Part shown: positions 57,413-64,000 of the stretch, piece after piece
How positions within the stretch are numbered: position 1 is the stretch's first letter
Layout of the letters: each line of letters begins with the position of its first letter
Assembly: GCF_019578655.1 (NCBI RefSeq)
Contig: NC_063261.1
Span: 4,782,446-4,846,445 of the forward strand
Length of the DNA: 64,000 nt
Source of the DNA: Ricinus communis
Lineage: Eukaryota; Streptophyta; Magnoliopsida; Malpighiales; Euphorbiaceae
Direction: 5' to 3'
Program-made: the position numbers and the translations under genes
The notes under the pieces: generated by a model
Told to the model about the DNA's origin: nothing
The model's input: the letters and a program-made list of their open reading frames with translations, nothing else
Databases searched by the model: none

Positions 57413-58115
57413 CTACAATCCTTGTTGATTCTTTCCTATACCTATTCCAAGCATGAAGTCCATCTTCTTGAACATACTCGCCACTTTTGGATCCATATAG
57501 TCCTTATAGAGGGCAACAACCTGAAATCTAGTAAGGGCTTCAAGCTCCTTAGTGGCTTTCTGAGTAGCTGAGACAACCTTACTACCTTTAGCATTGATGG
57601 TGATTATCTCTCCTTCATAGGGGAATTTGACTTTCTGGTGCACAATGGAAGGAACTCCTCCTAGGGCATGAAACCATGGCCTACCCAATAATAAAACAAA
57701 GGTCAGTGGGATGTCTAGGATAGTGAATTCGACCTAGGATTCTATGGGGATCGTTTTTATCAGTGCTGACGATGTCCCTTTTGGTCTCATCATAGACTCT
57801 TATCACCATGTCGGATGGCTTCAGGCCTTTTACAGTCATCTCCAATTTAAGAAGTATGTGAGAAGGACATACATTGATGGTTGACACATCATTTACCATT
57901 ACACATGGGGTCCTCTTTCTTTTCACTTCAGCCACGATATAGAGAGCCTTGTTATGGTCCCTTCCTTCTAGTGACAAGTCCTCATCCGAGTAAGTGATCA
58001 TTTCGTTGGTCTTGTCAGTTACCACTTTGATAATTACCTCAAGGGTAGCTGTTGTGCTTGTGGTGATGCTAGATAAGGCCTGAATCAGAGCCTTCTTGTG
58101 GTCTTGTGAGTGCAT
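57413..58115 (-). pseudogene. Tat-3 protease region
   Basis: Two overlapping open stretches. The expected catalytic D-N-G-S centre reads VNDVSTINVCPS, so the motif is lost. Compared with Tat-1 it keeps a longer tail (KATKELEALTRFQVVALYKDY). Confidence 0.7.
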
Positions 58116-58141
58116 CAGCAGCTCCTAGATGTTGGTCGTCT

Positions 58142-58252
58142 TCTTATATTAGGAATTGATATTAAAACATAAGGAAAGACGCAATGGAAGCAATTTAAAA
58201 ATTTTCTCAATTCCCACCAAGGATCTCATTGATTAAGATAATCATAACACAC
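58142..58252. other. Junction DNA between Tat-3 and the LTR fragment
   Basis: 111 bases without similarity to the other elements in the window; perhaps host DNA. Confidence 0.35.
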
Positions 58253-59466
58253 AAAACAAGCACTCATTTTCTGGATCTAGATATCGAGGGAATTATAGAA
58301 AACCCGATGATGAAAGTTACTACCTTTCTCGAGTCTCGGGAGATTAAAAAGGAGTGAATCCGAGTAAAGGTTGAGAATAGACTTAAAATTACTTTTCTAG
58401 AATCAAGTTGGACCCAATCAATTAAAAAATACAGTTTAAAGGGTGAAACAGTAGTTTTTACAAGTTTGGAGACTAAGTTGTCAAAAAATTTAAACGTTTT
58501 GCCTGTTAGAGCCAATCAGCTCTACACAGAGCCGATCAACTTAGCATAGAGTCGAATTGGCTTTGTGCAGAGCCGATTGGCTCTCATAGTACCGATTAGT
58601 CATTTTTGGAAATCTGATATTGTTTTAAGCGTATTTTTGACCTAAAACGTCAAAATTGGTAAAAAGAAGTTTCTAGGTATTTATGATAATTATTGAAATT
58701 TTTAAATATTTTTTATGATAATTGTTTGAATATAAAAGATTTAATTTCTTTTTATTTGACGTTAATCTGATAAAGGGAAGGGATAATTGATAGTTTATTT
58801 TTCAAATAATAGAATATTTATCTATTTTTTCTAGGATTTCCTAACTCTACTGCTATAAATAGAAATGATACACCCTAGATCTAGGGTTAGCTATATTCCT
58901 AAAGGTATTCTTTAAGCTACATTGATACATCGACATATATAGTGAGTTAGTTTTAGCAAGCCAGTAAGAAATGAATCTAGATTAGAAAAACCCATATAGA
59001 ATGACAGAAGTTTTTCTGAAATCTAAAAGCATAATTGGATTCTCGATCAATCTTTAATTCAGCGGCTTCCTCATCTCCTGAGACTCACAAAACAACAACC
59101 AACAGTGATAACCTAAGGGTTCCCCTACATCCACATCATCAGCATCCTTTTCTCAACTAGTTCTTTTATGTTTATTTATGGATCTAGAAACATGATTAGA
59201 TTAGGATTTCTTTCCATTTAACATGTTGATTTTATTAGATTTTGAATCTGATAATAGGAACATGTAGAGTTTTGAATTTTATATTGTGATTTTAGTAGGT
59301 TTTGAATATGATTAGTTAAATGATAGGAAAATACAATTAAACTATGTTTGCTTGAATTAGATTTCTAGAACTACATATTAAAATTGGAAATCTGCCTTAA
59401 AATACCATTTGTTACTGAAAAGATTGAATTTCTAGGGTTTATATACTTTTTAGGTTTTCTTTAGTT
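58253..59466 (+). repeat. Truncated Tat-type LTR (plus orientation)
   Basis: It starts CACTCATTTTCTGGATCTAG and follows the complement of the Tat LTR: 'gatgaaagttactacctttctcgag', AGCCGAT motifs (58509-58600), TATA box 58853-58862, 'gagactcac...gataacctaagggttcc' (59085-59120). The first bases (TGTCAG) are lost and it stops at 59466, where copia gag begins. It is head-to-head with the Tat-3 fragment. Confidence 0.75.
58853..58862 (+). promoter_or_regulatory. TATA box of the truncated LTR
   Basis: CTATAAATAG, the same box as at 6668 and 28082 on the other strand. Confidence 0.6.
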
Positions 59467-59830
59467 ATGAAGTATGAGGGTAAAGGCAATATCAAGGGGT
59501 ACATCATGGAGATGTCTCATCTTGCTCCAAAGTTGAAAGCACTTAGGCTAGAACTCTCTAAGGACTTGCTAGTGCATCTGGTTTTGATATCACTTCCAAC
59601 ACTGTTTAGCCAGTTTAAGGTGAGCTACAATTGTCAGAAAGAGAGTTGGTTTTTGAATGAGCTCATCTCATACTGTGCTCAAGAAGAAGAAAGGCTAAAG
59701 CAAAATAGGAACAGAAAGTGCTCACTTGGCCTCAACCTTTATAGACTAGGGCAAGGGGAAACAAAAGAAAAAAAGATAAAGAGGCTGTAAATAAAGCATC
59801 TCAATAGAAACAAGAAAAGAAATTGAATAA
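59467..59830 (+). pseudogene. Copia-2 gag
   Basis: Begins within gag at KYEGKGNIKGYIMEMSHLA and contains LVHLVLISLPTLFSQFKVSY and ELISYCAQEEERLKQ, a standard copia gag core. Stop at 59788; the lysine-rich linker then continues to the knuckle. Confidence 0.75.
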
Positions 59831-60353
59831 ACCAAAAAGTACTAGCTGTTTCATTTGTGGAGCTAAACGGCATAAGGAGAAGCAATGCACCAATTATCAC
59901 GCATGGCGTGCTAAGAAAGGTATATGTCTTAATTTAGTTTTTTTGGAGGTTAATTTAACTGCAGTTCCTAGAGACACATGGTGGATAGATTCTGGTGCAA
60001 TGACTCACATCAATGTGTCTATGCAGGGTTGCCTAAATTCCTATAAGCCAAGTGATGGTGAAAGATACATCTATATGGGCGATGACAAAACAGTTCAAGT
60101 TGAAGCAATGGGAACTTTTAGATTATTATCAAGGACTGTATTTTATTTGGATCTTGATGAAACATTTATTGTATTGTCTTTTAGAAAAAATTTGATTTCT
60201 ATCTCTACTTTAGATAAATCAAGTTATTCTTATTCAATTGGGAATGGAAACTTTAGTGTATTTCATGATTCAAAATTAGTTAGCCTCGATTCTTTGTCAA
60301 GATACGATAATCATTCAATTGATACAATTGCTTCATTTAATGAATCCCTATAA
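59823..60353 (+). pseudogene. Copia-2 zinc knuckle and protease
   Basis: CFICGAKRHKEKQC (CX2CX4HX4C) near 59850 is followed by the protease active site WWIDSGAMTHI (about 59980) with the D-S-G triad intact, and by FRKNLISISTLDKSSY, the usual end of copia protease. Ends with TAA at 60351; the polyprotein would normally continue. Confidence 0.75.
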
Positions 60354-61170
60354 TTAAGTACACGAGGTACTAAAAGAGAATTAACCAATGAGAATTCAGT
60401 TGTGTTATGGTATAGGATATTAGGCCATATCTCTAGATGGAGAATAGGAAGACTTGTGGCAGATAAAATTCTAGATCCCTTAGACTTCACAAACTTTGAT
60501 GTTTATGTTAACTTATACATGTGGACATTTGTGGACCATTCCCTATGGTTGCTTAGGATGGCCAACAATGCTTTATAATGTTCATAGAAATTTTTTCTAG
60601 ATATGGCTGCGTATATCTCATTCATAAAAAGTCACAGTCATCGGATGTGTTCAAAAAATATAAGGCTGTAGTTGAGAACTAACTCAATAAAAGAATCAAA
60701 AGCATCATATCCGATCGTATTGGTGAATACTATGGCAAATATGATAGTTAAGGTAAACAACGTCTAAGACCATTTAGCAAATTTCTAAAGGAATGCGGTA
60801 TCGTCCTATAGTACACCATGCCAGGTTCGCCCACTATGAATGGTGTAGCTGAAAGATGAAATAAAATGCTTAAAGACATGGTGAGGAGCATGATTAGTCA
60901 TTCTACCTTGTCATAATTACTCCAGGGAGAAGCACTTAAGACTACAACATATATCCTTAACAAAGTTCCACCTAAAGCAACTATCAAAACTCCTTATGAA
61001 CTTTGAACATGCAAAAAGCCTAGTTTAAAGCACCTACATATTTGGGGTTGTCCAATTGAGGCAAGGCCTTATAAGCCTAATGAAAAGAAACTAGACTCGA
61101 GAATGATGAGTAACTATTTTATTGGATATTTTGAAAGATCTATGGGGTAAAGATTTTATAATCCTACAAG
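60354..61170 (+). pseudogene. Copia-2 integrase remnant
   Basis: The pre-integrase block LWYRILGHIS is at about 60405-60435. Core words with frameshifts and stops follow: FVDHSL, FIEIFSRYGCVYLIHKKSQSS, IISDRIGEYYG (catalytic D), and MPGSPTMNGVAERXNKML (about 60820-60870; E kept). The C-terminal part has LKHLHIWGCPIEARPY. Confidence 0.65.
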
Positions 61171-61499
61171 TTAATTTTCAAGACAGGAAGTCCGGTTCTT
61201 TGAGGATGCCGAGTTTACGGGGGGAGATACAACTAAGAACTTTGTCTTTAAAGAGGAAACATTGATATTCCTACAAGTGTTATTGGCATTTATCAAAATC
61301 CTATTCCTAACTTTGTTCAAGACACAATAGATCAAAACAATGTTGGAGAACCTCCTTTTCAAGAAACTATTATAGAAGAACAAACTTAAGCACCTCAAGA
61401 ACCTATGCCATTCAGGAGATCCACTACAGAGAGGAGAAGTGCAGTGCCATATGACTATATTGTATTTCTCTAAGAACATGCGACAAACATAGGAGTGGT

Positions 61500-62340
61500 G
61501 GAAGATGATTCAATCAACTTTCGTCAAGCCATGGAAAGTTCTACCTCTTAAAAATGGATAGATGCCGTGAATGAAAAGATGAAGTTCATAAAGAACAATG
61601 ACGTGTGGGACCTTATCTTGCTACCAGAAGGAGCGAAACCCATTAGTTGTAAATGGATATTTAAGACTAAGGGGGATTCAATAGGAAACATGGAGAGATA
61701 TAAGGCTTGCTCAGTTGCAAAGGGCTATACATAGAATAAAGGCATAGACTATAAAGGGACTTTCTCTCCGATATCTTTGAAAGACTCTTTCAGGATTATA
61801 ATGGCATTAGTGGCACACTTCAATCTTGAGTTACAACAGATGGATGTGAAGACGATATTTCTTAATGGTAACATTGATAAGATGATTTAAATGGTGCAGC
61901 TAGAAATCTTTGAATCTTGAGACTTAAAGAATATGGTTTGCAAACTTAAAAAATCCATCTATGGGCTCAAGCAAGCATCACGTAATGGTATTTCAAGTTT
62001 CATCAAGTGATCATCTCATTCGATTTTGAGATGAATTTTGTCGATGATTACATATACCTAAGTTTTGTACGAGTAAATACATTCTTTTGGTTTTATATGT
62101 CGATCCCATCTTGCTTGCTAACAATGACATAGGCTTATTGCATAAAACAAAGAGATTTCTAGCTGAGAATTTTGAGATGGAAGATCTTGGTGATGCCTCT
62201 TTTATGTTAGGCATAAAAATATATTGGGATCGCTCTCGAGGTATTCTTGGATTATCACAAAAGAGCTATATCGAAAAGGTTCTCAAAAGATATGGCATGC
62301 AAGATTGCAAACTAGGTGATACCCTTCTAGCTAAATGAGA
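61500..62340 (+). pseudogene. Copia-2 reverse transcriptase
   Basis: KWIDAVNEKMKFIKNNDVWDL, SCKWIFKTKGD, LQQMDVKTIFLNG (first catalytic D) and KSIYGLKQAS appear in shifting frames. The catalytic box at 62092-62118 reads YVDPILLAN: the second aspartate of YVDD is proline. MEDLGDASFMLGIKI and [12 protein letters not shown] close the domain. Confidence 0.75.
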
Positions 62341-62341
62341 C

Positions 62342-63016
62342 ATGTTTACTCTCAATCAGTGCCCTAAGTATGGTTTTGAAAAAAAAAAGGAAATGCAGAA
62401 GATTCCCTATGCCTCGGCGATAGGGAGTCTAATGTCTGCTCAGGTTTGTACACAACCTGATATCACATACATTACTAGGATGTTGAGCAAATATTTAAGT
62501 AATCATGGAATAGACCATTGCGGTACTTATAAAGAACAAAAGACTTCATGCTCACATATCAGAGGTCATATAAGCTTGAGATCATTGGATATATTGGCTC
62601 TGATTTTGCTGGATGCCAAGATAGTATAAAATCTGCTAGCTGTAAGTGGTATCTCTTGGAAGAGTGCTAAACAGTCCCTTATAGCCTCTTCTACCATGGT
62701 AATAGAGTTCATACCATGTTATGAGGTGTCCAATCACGAGATATGGCTGCAAAATTTTATCATAGGACTACGAATAGTAGCCAGTGTGGATATACCACTG
62801 AAGTTATTTTGTGATAATAAATCAACAGTTTTGTATTCTAACAATAATAGGAGCTCGACAAAGTCGAAGCATATAGACATTAAATTTCTAGTTGTTAAAG
62901 AAAGAGTTCAGAGTAGACAGTTGTCTATAGAGCATATCAGTATAGACTCCATGATTGCAGATCCGATTACTATAGGATTGCCATCCAAGATGTTTCATGA
63001 GCACATGCTCGTATAG
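62342..63016 (+). pseudogene. Copia-2 RNase H
   Basis: PYASAIGSLMSAQVCTQPDI (62402-62461) is the RT-RNH link. 62696-63016 has LFCDNKSTVLYSNNN and KSKHIDIKFLVVKERVQ, the conserved copia RNase H end, with a tail MIADPITIGLPSKMF. Confidence 0.8.
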
Positions 63017-63479
63017 ATGTCATGTCATTTGATTATATTAAGCTTTAGTGGATGTTTGTAACTTTATATGCTTATATATTATAGACATATTTTCAGTTAT
63101 TTCGGTTATAGTATTTTGAGGTTGTCTTCTATAGAAATAAAGTTCTAGTTTATTCGCACTTTAATTTTAGTATGGTTTGATCTTACTAAGGTTTAAGGAT
63201 GGACCAGTTAGAAATAGACATGTTAATATCATATTACATGAAATTTCCTTACTACACATCCATATCATGATCCATGTCATTCAATTGTGTCAATATATGT
63301 GACCATTGATAAGTCAAGTTAGAAAAGATGTAACAAAGGCAACCTTGATCCTATGTTGGTATGGTTGACGGATCAGATTGGTTATAGATGCATTTCATAT
63401 ACGACAACAAAGTTGAGCTTATATGGTTATTTTGGCAACGCATAATTATAAGGTTATACATATAGCTCAAGTGGAAGAT
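63017..63479 (+). other. Copia-2 3' non-coding region with polypurine tract
   Basis: No gene. It ends with AAGTGGAAGAT directly before the LTR start TGTTGGATCC, as in many plant copia elements. Confidence 0.6.
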
Positions 63480-63636
63480 TGTTGGATCCTTAATCCATCA
63501 TTGAGCTTGTATGTGAATAATTATGTATTGTAGACTATCATATAAGGTTGAGCCTAATTAAAAGTGATCTAATAAGGTTTAGGTAATTTGGGTTTTAATG
63601 TATCTAATAGGATGTAGGCCTTTAATGTATAGAGAC

Positions 63637-64000
63637 TGTCAGCACCCATTTTTCGGATTTAGATATTGAGAGAATTACAGAAAACCCAAAAGCTACTGCC
63701 TTTCTCAAGTCTCGAAAGGTTGAGAATGGGTGAATCCTAGTTAGGATTAAGAATAATTGAATCAAATTGATTTTCTAGAATCAATTTGATTTTCTAGAAT
63801 CAATTTGGACCCAATTGGTGGAAAAATTAAGTTTGAGGGGTGAAACAATAGTTTATACAAGTTTAGTGACTACATTATAAAATTTCTTAGAGCTTTTTAA
63901 CCCCTAAGCCAATTAGCTCTGCGTACAGCCAAATCGGTTGTACACAGAGCCGATTGGCTTAACATAGAGCGAATCGACTTTGTACAGTGTTATTCGGCTC
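63637..64000 (+). repeat. Start of a Tat-type LTR (plus orientation, runs off the window)
   Basis: Starts TGTCAGCACCCATTTTTCGG like the Tat LTRs and continues with the 'ctactgcctttctcaagtctcg' block and AGCCGAT motifs (63905-64000). A 19-base 'gaatcaatttgattttcta' unit is duplicated at 63761-63799. Whether it belongs to a full element beyond the window cannot be seen. Confidence 0.75.

Larger units (their letters stand above)
55810..58141 (-). mobile_element. Tat-3, internal fragment of a Tat element
   Basis: Minus-strand order: protease (58115-57413; ALYIVAEVKRKRTPCVMVNDV, then MGRPWFHALGGVPSIVHQKVKF), PR-RT linker (57400-56760), RT (56720-56205; LKNAEATYQRA, YVDDMMVE) and RNase H start (56040-55810; IKEYLMKLSLLEPPED). 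It is homologous to Tat-1 1450-3320 but cut at both ends and full of frameshifts. No LTR of the same orientation is attached. Confidence 0.8.
59467..63636 (+). mobile_element. Copia-2, truncated Ty1/copia element
   Basis: Gag, protease, integrase, RT and RNase H in copia order, then a PPT (GTGGAAGAT, 63471-63479) and the first 157 bases of a 3' LTR (TGTTGGATCC at 63480). The 5' LTR, PBS and gag start are missing. The 3' LTR is cut at 63636 by a Tat-type LTR. Numerous stops are present. Confidence 0.85.

Overview
This is a repeat-dominated stretch of a flowering-plant (eudicot-like) nuclear genome. Evidence for this: one recognisable host gene, an eight-exon sucrose-phosphate phosphatase (SPP) homologue with plant-type GT-AG introns, and plant transposable-element lineages (Tat and Athila Ty3/gypsy, Ty1/copia, a MULE, a hAT derivative, a Tourist-like MITE). 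I cannot name the species. No rRNA, tRNA, CRISPR or bacterial-type genes are seen. All coordinates were read by eye, so element ends may be off by a few bases.

Layout. 1-28570 is a minus-strand, head-to-tail Tat array. Tat-1 (1-7136) has broken integrase, RNase H, RT, protease and gag. Tat-2 (4996-28570) uses the same LTR (4996-7136) as its 3' LTR and has its 5' LTR at 26333-28570. Between its integrase and 3' LTR, Tat-2 carries an opposite-strand (plus) gene for a plant mobile domain (PMD) protein, with its own TATA box and probable 5'UTR intron. A hAT derivative (17779-19482) has split that gene. An entire Athila element (7345-16094) sits in the Tat-2 3' region. 28571-46896 holds the SPP pseudogene on the plus strand: intron 3 contains a 5.4-kb copia element (30892-36331) that itself carries a MITE (34256-35436), and the last exon is split by rearranged Athila-B sequence (38891-46770). 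46897-55800 is AT-rich DNA with a palindromic fold-back element that hosts a 5.3-kb MULE (48059-53399). 55800-64000 is a patchwork of a Tat fragment, a truncated Tat-type LTR, a truncated copia element and the start of a second Tat-type LTR.

How the parts relate. No retroelement seen whole is intact: each has stops, frameshifts, lost catalytic residues or large deletions (elements cut by the window edge cannot be judged fully). The most interesting shared theme concerns the accessory genes of the Ty3 elements, namely the env-position ORF of both Athila copies and the antisense PMD gene of Tat-2. Each is preceded by what looks like its own promoter (TATA box), a short leader and a GT-AG intron. 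In the Athila copies the same GC-rich palindromic motifs stand both in the LTR and just upstream of the internal TATA box. Two further points stand out: an array of five stem-loops with changing stems and a constant loop at the convergent ends of Tat-2 pol and the PMD gene, and an Athila ORF whose final 1.45 kb is interrupted by six in-frame TAG codons and no TAA or TGA.
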